The notes under the pieces: model-generated
What the model saw: only the letters and a program-made list of their open reading frames with translations
Told to the model about the DNA's origin: nothing
Database searches by the model: none
From: Solen grandis
Lineage: Eukaryota; Mollusca; Bivalvia; Adapedonta; Solenidae
Direction of reading: 5' to 3'
DNA: 64,000 nt
Assembly (NCBI GenBank): GCA_021229015.1
Contig: CM037794.1
Location: forward strand, 43,904,190-43,968,189
Made by a program: the position numbers and the translations under genes
Shown here: positions 21,773-32,700 of the stretch, one piece after another
Position numbering within the stretch: position 1 is the stretch's first letter
How the letters are laid out: the number at the start of each line of letters is the position of its first letter

Positions 21773-22352
21773 GAAAAATCACTATTTCTGAAAAAAAACA
21801 AAAAAACAAACAAACAAACAAACAAACAAAAACAGTGTTTCAGAATTTAATTTCCTTTAGCATAAATTGTCACCTCACAGTCATCTCTTAAAGTTGATCC
21901 CTTAAAAATTAAGGTCCCCGCAGGGTTGGCTAGTTTCCTTATATACTTTCTAAAGAAAATTTTTAACTCTTCTTCTCTGAAACCAATGATAAGAATTTAA
22001 TTTCAAATGGCACAAGCAGTCACCTTATTTGTCTCTACCATAATTGCTAAAAGAAAGTTGACCCTTTGAAATATATGGCCTCCACAGTATTGGCTAGTTC
22101 CTAAAATAATCATATATAAAATATTGATTTTCTCCCTTTATTAAATTCTTTTTGTATAGTAGTGGTAATTATGATTGTTTCAAAGTGTTGATTTGATTCA
22201 TATAAGTTTCTTTTAATATATGTATATTAAACTAGCTGTGTTGTTTGTTTGTTTTTAACTAGGCCAAAAGATACAAACTTTTAAATATATAGACGGCTGT
22301 GTTAACATGCGAATTTAATATCAATACAGTGCTTTGCTCATGCTTGGAAGTA

Positions 22353-23224
22353 TACTGACGGGCAAAAGAAACGCCACAACGGAATTTGGCGTTATTTTCC
22401 TCATACCTATTGAAATTTTAGTTAAATGTAGTCTGTATACATGTACATTGACCGACAATCACGGCAAAGAAAAAACCGTGCGCTTCTATTCAGCCCGATG
22501 TCCATTTCTGGTGGCTGCTCATGATTTCCACGTGCACCTCGTGTATGTTTACCACGTGGTGAAATCGATCACATTTTACACAGTTACATGTGCTAGTCGA
22601 TAGACAATCACAATTTCAGAGATTTTCTGATTAAACATTCGTATTTAAGAATGCAAAGGCTAAATTCTGAAGAGAGAGCTCGCGTTTTGGCCATGCTCGA
22701 ATGCGGGCGAACGCAAGAACAAGTCGCCAGATGTTTTAACGTCTCGCGTTCAACGATTCGGCGTCTTGTTCGACGTGTTAGAGTTACGGGAACGTTTGCC
22801 GATCGGCCACGTTCAGGAAGACCTCGTGTGACGTCTGTAAGACAAGATAATTTCATACGTCAACGTCATTTGCGTGATAGGTTTGTGACGGCGGAATCGA
22901 CGTCGCATTTAGTAGTCGGTAACCGTGGTCGCCCAATAAGTCGTTATACGGTTAGAAGACGACACGACTGAGGGAACGCGGGATTACCTGCCGTAGACCC
23001 TACCGTGGTTTAGTTCTAACTTTACGCCACCGTCACCAACGTCTGATCTGGGCCCGCAACCATCGCGGTCAGCGTTGGCAGAACGTGGTGTTCAGCGACA
23101 AGTCGCGTTTCAACTTATGGAACGCCGACGGGCGTATCCGTGTGTACAGGCGACGTCACGAAAGCTACACTGACAATTGCGTTGTCGAGAACATGGAATG
23201 GGGCGTTTCTTTTGCCCATCAGTA
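22353..23224 (+). mobile_element. Internally deleted Tc1-like DNA transposon
   Basis: Terminal inverted repeats TACTGACGGGCAAAAGAAAC and, at the other end (reverse complement), TACTGATGGGCAAAAGAAAC, continuing GCC on both sides, with a TA target duplication at 22,351-22,352 and 23,225-23,226. The element is 872 bp against about 1.6 kb for a full Tc1-type element. The transposase N-terminal half is present and the rest has been deleted up to the right repeat. Confidence 0.85.
22651..23172 (+). pseudogene. Tc1-like transposase, frameshifted and 3'-truncated
   Basis: Codons from 22,651 encode MQRLNSEERARVLAMLECGR, then a helix-turn-helix QEQVARCFNVSRSTIRRLVR and the GRPR minor-groove motif (RPRSGRPRVTS). 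A frameshift near 22,960 moves the reading to LRERGITCRRPYRGLVLTLR, then RHRHQRLIWARNHRGQRWQN and VVFSDKSRFNLWNADGR. The first catalytic Asp (FSDKSRF) is kept, but the second Asp and the final acidic residue are gone because DNA beyond ESYTDNCVVE is deleted. DNA-binding ability might survive if the frame were intact; cleavage could not. Confidence 0.85.
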
Positions 23225-23845
23225 TAAATTGAGCAATAAGTGACACAGCCTTTCTTTTCCCCTTAAAACAATACACAGAATTAATTCTTATTTGAACCTA
23301 TAAGCCCAGGGTCTTATACCTTTATTATGTGGTTTTGATCCCCTATAAAATGTGTCCCGCATGGTTAGCTATTTTTCTTTTTTTAGTTTGTATAGAAACT
23401 TTGAAATTTTTATTTGAAATATTAATCATAATAATGTTAAAATGAATTGTTTGATTTAGCTGACGGTAGGTCCACAATGGACCTCTTGTTTAAAAATTGT
23501 TGCTATATCAAATGTTATAATTTAATTCAGGTGATTTATATATTTTGAAATGAAAAATCATTACATCGAGAACAAAATATATGCAGTTGAACCTGTATAA
23601 GCGGCCAACTGTATCAAGCGGTCAATCTGCATTTAGAGGTCAGTTTGAATATTACCAATGGTAATGGTGTTTTTCTGTCAGAATTACTGCCCTTTGTTAA
23701 AATAAAAATGTCGTTCTCTTCCAATAGTATAACTCTCCTTATATTTAAGATAGACTTATGACATACGTGTATCAATGACTTGGTGATGATGTGTTGGGAA
23801 CAAAATCTCCAGGAATGGATCTTTCTAAGTCTTGATTACCCTTTG

Positions 23846-24086
23846 TTAACCCTTTCCCTCATAGAGGAAACCATGAAAAGACCTATGCGAACAGCATAAA
23901 ACCAGATCAGCCTGCAAGTAACTCGCAGGCTGATTAGGGTTATGCTGTTCGCTGCTCCTCAGTGGTCTGGAAATGAGGACTTTATAATTAAATTTGGTAA
24001 GGTTTAACTGTGGTTTTCTGCAGATCAGGCTTTATGTGATACCTATTGAGTGCGTCAAAATGAGTCTATATGAGGGAAAGGGTTAA
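23846..24086. mobile_element. TTAA-flanked MITE (piggyBac-like), copy 1
   Basis: Perfect terminal inverted repeats TTAACCCTTTCCCTCATA ... TATGAGGGAAAGGGTTAA, 241 bp. TTAA with CCC just inside is the piggyBac pattern. A near-perfect internal palindrome has arms GAACAGCATAAaACC.. ATCAGCCTGC and GCAGGCTGAT..TATGCTGTTC. No coding capacity. Confidence 0.8.
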
Positions 24087-24244
24087 AATAAAATGTCTGC
24101 AGCATAATCTGTTGGTATTTAAGATGATATTTGGTAGTATATGAATAATAACTTTAAAATGATATGTCATGAAAAAAAATATAAAGAGTTATTTTTCTGT
24201 TCACAATGTTTTTGCGGCATTAGTCATATACTAGTAATGAGCAA

Positions 24245-24390
24245 TTTTGGCACATTAGAAAACAAAGCAGACCCGGATCAGACAGTTCTTCCTAAGAGCT
24301 CTCTGATCAGGGACTCCTGTTTCCTCATACAATATTGCAGCTCAGATTCTACTCAGTCATGATGGCAGAAGACCAGACCTCTTGAATATG
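24245..24390. repeat. Relict of the TTAA MITE superfamily
   Basis: Palindromic core GCAGACCCGGATCAGACAGT ... CTCTCTGATCAGGGACTCCT resembles the core of the 31,990 copy. The ends are no longer recognisable. Confidence 0.45.
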
Positions 24391-24810
24391 AAGAGACTTA
24401 CGCTGCGGACATGGTTTTCTTTAACAAAGGGCAAACATACCAGTGTTATATGTGGTTACCAATTACTAGCTGTCACAAATTTTTCAGGATAATTAAGATA
24501 CAACTTACAAGGTTAACTTTTCACTTGGATTTAGAAGGTTGGAGTCCTTGATCAAGATTGGGCAATAAGTTAGCGTCATGATAATATTTGCAATAAAATG
24601 CTTACTTAAACTATGAATGTTTTGTTTGTTTGTTGTTGTTTTTTATACATATAAAAAGAAGTAATCTACCTTTATCACCACATTTCATTTAACATCATCT
24701 GTCTAGAACTCTCATAGGTTTTGCACTTTTATATGGACTCACCAAGGCTCCATCTATTGCCCCAGATGATGTAAGGCTGTTATATTTTCTTTCACTGTTT
24801 AAACCATTTA

Positions 24811-26572
24811 AGCTTGACTATTCGAAGACTATTAGAGCTATTGCAGTCACCCTTGTGTCGGCGTTTGCGTTGCAGCTTTTTGGTTAAAGTTTTGCATACT
24901 AGTTTTATCAAAACTTATATCTCAAAAACAATTTATAGTATTGACTTGAAAGTTTATTTATATGTTAAGGGGCATCTGACAACCAAGGTAGATAACTCTT
25001 GGCAGAATTTAATGCAAATTGTGGCCACTTTTTTAATATAGAAAATTTGGTTTAAGTTTGCATGCAATAGAAAATTTGATTAAAGTTTTGCATGAAAACT
25101 ATTATCCAGCTTACATCTCAATAACCATTCAGGTATAGACTTGCAAGTTTATGAATATGTTAAGGGGCATCAGACAAGTAAGACAACTCTAGGCAGAATT
25201 TTTGCAAATTATGGCCCCTTTTTGATTAAGAAAATTTGTTAAGTTTTGCATGCAAAAGGAAATCTGGTTCAAGGTTTTGTATACAAGGTACTTTCATGCT
25301 TATATCTCAGTAACCAGGCAGGGGACTGATTTGAAACATCATACTATAAAGTTAGGTAGCTCTTGATGGAGTATATTACAAATTGTGGCCCTTTTTAACT
25401 TAGAAGTTTTGGTTAAACATGAAACTGCATGCAATGAATTTCATGCTTATATCTCAGTAACCAGGCGCCAGATTGCTTTGAAGCTTCTTTAATATGTTCA
25501 GTGGTATCATATTATAGAGACAGATAGTTTTTGACTGAATAAAATGCAGATTATGGCCATTTTTTAACTTAGACTTTTTGCAAAAGTTTTGCATGCAATA
25601 GAAAATTTTGCATGCAAGCTGCAATCCAGCTTCTATCTCAGAAATCATTTATGGTATTGATATGACATTCCATGGGTGTTCAGGAGCATCAGAAAACCAA
25701 AAAGGAGAATTCTTGACTAAATTTAATACAAATTATGGCGCTTTTCAAACATGGATATTTTTGTTTTGCCTACACATTGTTATTATGCTTATGTCTCAGT
25801 AATAAGGAATGGGGTTGATGTTAGACTTCATAAACATATTCAGGGGTATCATACTATCCAGATATATCATTTTTGACTATTATTATATGTATACAGGGTA
25901 TGTGAAGGGCAAGAACTGAAATAGGTTTCATTTGATTTACCAAAAAGCATGCTGTCTTACAGATAGCTCTTGTTTTCTGAGGCAATTGTTAAACAATATT
26001 GTTTAATCATCCACATCATAAAATTAATAAACAAGAGCTGTCAGTGGACAGCACGCTCGACTATTCAAAATGCTTGTTAGTAATCAAAATGCTTGTTAGT
26101 AAATCAAATGATATCTATTTCAATCGCCCTTCACATACCCTGTATATAATAATAGCCAAAAATGATAAACCTTGATAGTCTGATACCCCTTAATATTTTT
26201 AAAAAGTCTAAAATCAATTGCATGCCTAGTTACTGAGATATAAGCATAATAACACTGTGCAAGCAAAACTTTAACCAAGTATCCAAGTTAGAAAAAGGCC
26301 ATAATTTGTATAAAATTCAGTCCAAATGTTATCCTCCTTGGTTTTGTGATGCCCCTGAATACATTCAGTCAAGTCTTCGATTTATCTGCCTTGGTTGTCT
26401 GGTGCCTATGAATATATTTATAAACTTTCAAGTCAATACCATAAATGATTATTGAGATATAAGGTTTATAATATCTTGCATGCAAAACTTTAACCAAAAG
26501 CTGCAACGCCAACGCTGACGCCAACACAAGGGGGACTACAATAGTTTTCATATTCTTCGAATAGTCGAGCTG
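24811..26572. repeat. Large foldback (inverted repeat) element
   Basis: The outer left arm AGCTTGACTATTCGAAGACT, CCTTGTGTCGGCGTTTGCGT, TGCAGC is reverse-complementary to the outer right arm at 26,470-26,572. The inner ends GATAGCTCTTGTTT (about 25,965) and AAACAAGAGCTGT (about 26,030) also mirror each other around a short spacer. The left arm (about 1.15 kb) is longer than the right (about 0.54 kb) because it has extra internal units around ATGGCCcTTTTTaACTTAGA and TTATATCTCAGTAACCAGGC. Confidence 0.7.
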
Positions 26573-26624
26573 AAAATGACCCATGCGATCTGCCTTATAC
26601 ATGTACCTGGCCAGTTTGTGATTA

Positions 26625-27148
26625 GAAGGCAGGCTGATCAGGTTGCATACCGCTCACTTCTTTTAAGCTGATATGGTTTTATATTGCTCACTACTTGTAG
26701 GCTGATAAAGTTTTAAAATTTCTCACTACTTGTAGGCTGAACAGGTTCATATTGCTCACTACTTTTAAGCTGATAGTTTTATATTGCTCACTACTTGTAG
26801 GTTGGGAATTTATTGACTACTTGTAGGCTGAACAGGTTTTATATTGCTCACTATTTGTAGGCTGATAAAGTTTTTTATTTCTCAATACTTGTAGGCTGAG
26901 CAGGTTTTATATTGCTCACTGCTCGTAGGCTGACCAGTTTTGATATTGCTCATTACTTGGAGGCTGAACAGGATATTGATCACGACTTATAGGCTGATAG
27001 TTTTATATTGCTCACTACTTGTAGGCTGAGTATGTTTTATATTGCTCACTACTTATGGGCTGATAAAGTTTTATATTGCTCACTACTTGCAGGCTGAACA
27101 GCTTTTATATTGCTCACTACTTGCAGGCTGAACAGCTTTTAAATTGCA
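26625..27148. repeat. About 34-bp minisatellite
   Basis: Roughly 14 diverged units around ATTGCTCACTACTTGTAGGC followed by TGAACAGGTTTTAT. Confidence 0.85.
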
Positions 27149-27149
27149 C

Positions 27150-28060
27150 TCAAAAGCCTTGTGATATTAGTCATGTGACAGTGAGTGGAACAGTTAAAAA
27201 TAGGGATGGGTAGGTGTGACGGATATTGCAACAAGCAGCGTACAGACACTGTTAAACCTGATGAGGATGAAGATTGCCTTCAGTTTGGCTGCAAAGTGGA
27301 CCAGTGTGGTTTGAACTGACATATTCAAGTCCTAGAGAGTTCAAAGATATATTAAACAGTGGTCATGGTTAAGGGGATACTTCATAATCTCAAGGGGATA
27401 TTTTACTTCATGGGCCACCTTAAAGTAAGTATAGTAACTTGGCTTTGCCAAAAAAACATTTAAATATTAATCAGCAAACTGGGAAACTTTTATCATGACA
27501 ACACTGTTTATGTAGTTTTATTATTTTTAAGTAGTTCTCAAACTTTAACCAAAAAACATGAAATAGTCACATAGAAGGCAGAAATCCTGTTTGAGGTCTG
27601 GCTTCGAAAATAAAAATGGTACTTGAGTCAAACTAAGCCCATAAGTGTCAATAAGGATTTGAGTATATTACTCAAATTTAAACCCAAGATTGTACTTCTG
27701 TATTTTTGAGAACATGAGGCCTGGTCTGGTATTTTTCATTGCCTGTGAAATATGTTTACAATTTCTACTATATGAAAGATTATATATATACAATTTATAC
27801 AGGCAAACCAAACGTCTATACTTCTTAGTGTTCTGGGTGAAAGCCAGCACAACAGATTCTCAAAATGGAGAGAATCTAATGGAATTGAAGACAAGACCAA
27901 GAAAATGATGAAAATAATAGTTTTAATCTTATTTCTTCTTACTTCCATTGGGAAAAAAAATATGTTCATTATTTTCATTTAATTCACAAATTCTATGATT
28001 TACTGGGACACACAATGTCTACCGTACTTATTCCTCTGGACAGTTCTTGGGTTGGACCAG
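27150..28060. other. AT-rich intergenic sequence, no gene seen
   Basis: No supported gene. Overlapping short open stretches at 27,668-27,978 have no exon borders. Confidence 0.35.
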
Positions 28061-28069
28061 TACTTTGTG

Positions 28070-28230
28070 GCTGGGAAAAGTGGCATTAGAGTCCATTGGT
28101 AAAATATGTGACTGGGGATCCATTATGGGTTCAAATCTTGCATGGAGCAAGAATCTTTCTAACCTTCCCAGGGGTAAAGGAAATATAGGGGGGATTCTGA
28201 AGAGAACTTCTTAAAAAGGTCTGTCAGAAT
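28070..28230 (+). repeat. Diverged SINE-like copy
   Basis: GTCCATTGGTAAAATATGTG then GGGTTCAAATCTTGC (B-box-like) and CATGGAGCAAGAATC resemble the family 3 head. Degenerate. Confidence 0.35.
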
Positions 28231-28499
28231 CATTTTTTTTTTCTGAAAATTTAGTGTGTGTGAGGGCTTCCACAAACTAATAATACAGATGTAGAACAAG
28301 ATATGTCACAGGATGTGACAAATGTCCCGAAATGCATATATATGATTTTGCGAAAAGTTTCCCCGACATTTCATTTGACTTTTCCTGACATTTTTACCAG
28401 TGAAATCACTTCAGCATTATGCATGTATAAAATATTACGATTATTTACATTACCATAGCAACCACTATTTTTATGCAGGAAAAATATCAAAGTGAGGTG

Positions 28500-28757
28500 C
28501 CTAATCTCCATATTGCCATCATATACCAAGTTATGGAGCGGACACGAAAAGTAGACCCCATTTTTGACCTTTGAAGACATAAGTGTGACTCTGACCTTGG
28601 AGCTACAGACCTGGAGATTGCAGCTGACAAATCATCTCATAATGGTGAACATTTCTGCCAAGTACTTTCAAAATCCATCAAGGAATGTTATGGAGCGGAA
28701 ATAAAAATCCTGATGGACGGTGCGACAACTATATGCCCACCTTCGGGGGGCATACAA
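28500..28757 (+). repeat. GGAGCGGACACGA repeat with terminal hairpin
   Basis: Contains AAGTTATGGAGCGGACACGA, a second GTTATGGAGCGGA unit, and ends in hairpin TATGCCCACCTTCGGGGGGC continuing ATA. The same internal unit occurs at 60,655-61,264. Confidence 0.6.
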
Positions 28758-29297
28758 AAAATGAAGAAATTCTCATCACATTTCCGTGCTGTTTTTATTC
28801 TCATTCCATATATATATATTTATATATATACATTTGTACAATGAGTTAAATACAAAACCTGTTACATGGGAAATATTTACATGTAATTATCACATCTGAG
28901 TCTTCCTTAAACAAATTACAGTTTTCCCTCATGACAGGCACTGACCTAAACACTAAACTTTCATTGAAGGTCTCCATTAACAATCATCTGAGCTCTGAAT
29001 ATCCACTTCAAGACTGGTGTCCATACCTCAGTGTTGTCCCCCTCCGAATCAAAAACACCTGGGACTGTATTCATGAAACATTTTGAGTTATTTCTTACTT
29101 TTGGACAAAATTCACATATACTATATATTCTGAAGTATTGAATTCTCAAATCAGATAGCTAATATACCAGATGAAATGAATAAATGTTCATGACAACATA
29201 ACTTTTTTCATCATTAATTATGAATGGTAAAGCAGAAATACTCTTTTTTTTTAAATATAATTGTATTTTCTTTTAATTCAAAGTGAACAAAATAAGC

Positions 29298-29539
29298 TTA
29301 ACCCTTTCCCTCATAGAGGACACCATGAAAAGACCTATACGAACAGCATAAAACCAGATCAGCCTGCAAGTAACTCACAGGCTGATCAGGTTATATGCTG
29401 TTCGCTGCTCCTCAGTGGTCTGGAAATGAGGATTTTGTAATTAAATTTGGTAAGATTTAACTGTGGTTTTCTGTAGATCAGGCTTTATGTGATACCTATT
29501 GAGGGCGTCAAAATGAGTATATATGAGGGAAAGGGTTAA
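29298..29539. mobile_element. TTAA-flanked MITE (piggyBac-like), copy 2
   Basis: 242 bp, about 94 percent identical by eye to the copy at 23,846, in the same orientation with the same terminal repeats and internal palindrome. It lies 170 bp beyond the RCC1L stop codon, possibly in its 3' UTR. Confidence 0.8.
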
Positions 29540-29706
29540 GATGCTTTGAGAATTCAGTCCCTTGACTATTATTTTAGTTGGCCTCTTTCTAAATGCCAAT
29601 CCATATCTTAAGATTCATCCTGAAAGAAAATTTCACACATACAAATAATGTTTTCTGGTGAATTCTCACATTTAAACTTGATGGAAGGTCCTGTTAGATC
29701 CTGGTG

Positions 29707-29784
29707 TTAACTGAATGAGCGACACAGGGCCACCGTGTGGTCAACTCCACAGTCCACTGTGTGAACCAGCGCAGGCAGCGCCAC
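29707..29784 (-). CDS. RCC1L: RCC1L terminal exon
   Basis: After acceptor gatgcaattccag (read on the minus strand) 25 codons and a TAA encode VALPALVHTVDCGVDHTVAL, then CRSFS. This closes the last RCC1 blade (the CGxDHTVAL signature) at the same point where vertebrate RCC1L ends. GC content is clearly above the flanking repeats, and the phase 0 start matches the phase 0 end of the exon at 36411. Confidence 0.8.
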   Translation of the reverse strand: MALPALVHTVDCGVDHTVALCRSFS

Positions 29785-32700
29785 CTGGAATTGCATCATA
29801 AATACATTTAAACCTGCCTTAACCATTTACCTCATGAATATTCATGTACAAATTTAACTTGATGAATATTAATTTACTGAAATTATATGGAAGACTGATA
29901 AGCATCAGTCAGAGCTACAATAGTGTATGAACAAACAGGAGACCCTGGTTTGATCCTTGTCTCATTCCTACATAAGCATCTGTTAGAGCTACAATAGTGT
30001 ATGAACAAACAGAAGACCCTGGTTTGATCCTTGTCTCATTCCTACATAAGCATCTGTCTGAGCTACAATAGTGTATGAACAAACAGGAGACCCTGGTTTG
30101 ATCCTTGTCTTATTCCTACATAAGCATTTGTCAGAGCTACAATAGTGTATGAACAAACAGAAGACCCTGGTTTGATCCTTGTCTTATTCCTACATAAGCA
30201 TCAGATTCTGTCAGAGCTACAATAGTGTATGACAAACAGAAGACCCTGGTTTGATCCTGTATGACAAACAGAGACCCTGGTTTGATCCTTGTCTATTCCT
30301 ACATAAGCATTGTAGAGCTACAATAGTGTATACAAACACCCTGGTTTGATCCTTGTTGTCTTATTCCTACATAAGCATCAGATTCTGTCAGAGCTACAAT
30401 AGTGTATGACAAACAGGAGACCCTGGTTTGATCCTTGTCCAACATTTTCGAGCTAATAGTGTACCCTTTAACTTATTCCTATAAGATTTGTCAGAGCTAA
30501 AAGTGTTGACAAACAGGAGACCCTGGTTTGATCCTTGTCTCATTCCTACATAAGCATCTGTCAGAGCTACAATAGAGTATGAACAAACAGGAGACCCTGG
30601 TTTGATCCTTGTCTTATTCCTACATAAGCATCTGTCAGACCTACAATAGTGTATGAACAAACAGGAGACCCTGGTTTGATCCTTGTCTTATTCCTACATA
30701 AGCATCTGTCAGACCTACAATAATGTATGAACAAACAGGAGACCCTGGTTTGATCCTTGTCTTATTCCTACATAAGCATTTTATCATATAATGAAAATTT
30801 TAAATATCTTATTCTCCCTGTTAAAAGCAAATGCAAGCATATTATTTGATTTTTAATAGGATCCTTAGAATGCAAAGATTTTCATCTATGGGCCAATGGC
30901 TCTTTCTGTAACATTTTTAAAACTAATGTGACATTTTCAAAATCAAATGTGACATTTAATGAAACAACTGCATCTTGCTTTTAGAGTGACTCTAAGGCTA
31001 AAGTGCATATAATATTAAACTCAAAACATTGTCATACTGAAATGTTTGAAAAAAAAAGTTAAATGACAAAAATAATATTTTTGAAAATTTGCAGAACAAC
31101 ATGATGGTATAATCACAAAAAAATGATCATCACAGAAACAAAAAGACTATAGTTTAAATACCATACAATGGCCAATCGTAACAAAACAATTCACATTTGT
31201 CACTGTAACACATGACTGATAATAATATATCTATTTCTTTACATATTTCACAATTCAGAACAGGTCTTTTAATCCTGTAAACCATACAGAATGTATTGAG
31301 ATATAATTCAATGCAGAGACCGTTTAATGTATGTGATTGTGTCAGTTTTAAAAATATCGGGCAAAATGTAATTAATTGATGACAAGCAAATAACCTAATG
31401 CAATTTCAATTTTTGCATCATTATGACTGTAACCAACCATCAATAGACAAAAAGTTTGTCAGAAAAAGTGTTGGCATTTTAAGACTAGTACTCAAACTAT
31501 TGGCTATAGTAAACATCAAGGTAACAATGCAATTGCAAAAAGAAAAAATAAATTTTATTCCATAAAAGGTGCATAACATTTGACTTGCAGAACCAGAAGA
31601 ACATTTGTCACATGTAAATGCAATCAAATACCTGCAAAACACCTCAATCCTCACAGTGGTAACGTCACGCTGCGCTACTTTACTGATTAGGGGGAGTAAC
31701 TGCTGCAGGGAGTTAGGCAAAACACCTGGTACCAATGCCTCGATTAAAATTAATACTGCCAATACTTTTCAATGTGACTATGGCTCATAATGCATGCCTT
31801 TCCCAATCGCTGAGACTGGTATGAGGGTATGTGGAAAAAATATGTGAAAACAAACTGACTGTGTATTAAGTATTTCTCAGTTTCTTCATTGGTTTCTCTT
31901 ACCTATTGACAGTCATGCATCCACAATAAAATAAAGGGAAGACTCAATTTTATGAAAACAAACACTGCAAACAAAATATAATTGTCATCTTAACCCATTA
32001 CTTCATGTAGACACATTTTGATGCATTGGCAAACAGAGCTGACCCTGATCAGACGGCAACTTTCAGGACCTGTCTGATCAGGGTCTCCTCTGTTTGCTAC
32101 CTCGGGTTCTACACAGTCTGCGTGGCAAAGAAAAATCCATTGTTTCATGTTCCATTTAAATTTCAATAAGATGATATTCATCAAGTCCTTAATTTGTACA
32201 TAATTTACATGAGGGAAAGGGTTTAATTTTGAATCACAGAGATTAACTAAGACATAAATTCTTCCAAAAAAGTTTTCATTAAAATGAATACTACCTGATT
32301 CAGGCAATATTCGGTGCTATGACTGTACACAATTTCAAAATATATTTCATTTTTATGCTTTATTCTAAATAAGATGCATATCTCTAAATGGAACATATTT
32401 TGAATAAAGTGAATCAAAAAAATAAAAATGTTAAGATTTGAATATTAAAAAAAACAAAACCTTCTATGAATAATCTGTAAATTTATTATTCATAAAAGGT
32501 TGTTGCATTTAACATCCCACCAACAGTATTTCAATCATTTGGGGACACTACAGGAACAATTTATATTGCAGCCTCACTAATGTAACATCCTTGAACAAGT
32601 GGCGTGATACCACACCCAGTTTTATTATTCAGACAATAGGCCATCTCCCCCTATATAGTGATGCTGTCACATCAGTTGTCAAAATATACGACTGAAATAT

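Larger units (their letters stand above)
20990..23491 (+). mobile_element. AGCTCACC-family element interrupted by two later insertions
   Basis: Left part (20,990-21,220) has CTGAGCACAACATGTTCAAG, TCGTCGTCCGTC and CATCCTTGGGTGG. The middle (about 21,840-22,110) has GGTCCCCGCAGGGTTGGCTA and CTTCTTCTCTGAAACCAATG. The right end at 23,468-23,491 is hairpin AGGTCCACAATGGACCT plus CTTGTTT, the same layout as the end at 19,018-19,041. It is split by the ACTAGAAATG element and the Tc1-like element. Confidence 0.55.

Noticed and set aside
22334..22603. An 89-codon open frame inside the Tc1-like element
   Set aside because: It overlaps the left inverted repeat and lies upstream of the transposase start; it is the element's non-coding leader.
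26625..30780. CRISPR-like arrays of regularly spaced repeats
   Set aside because: Units are contiguous tandem repeats without unique spacers in a eukaryotic context.
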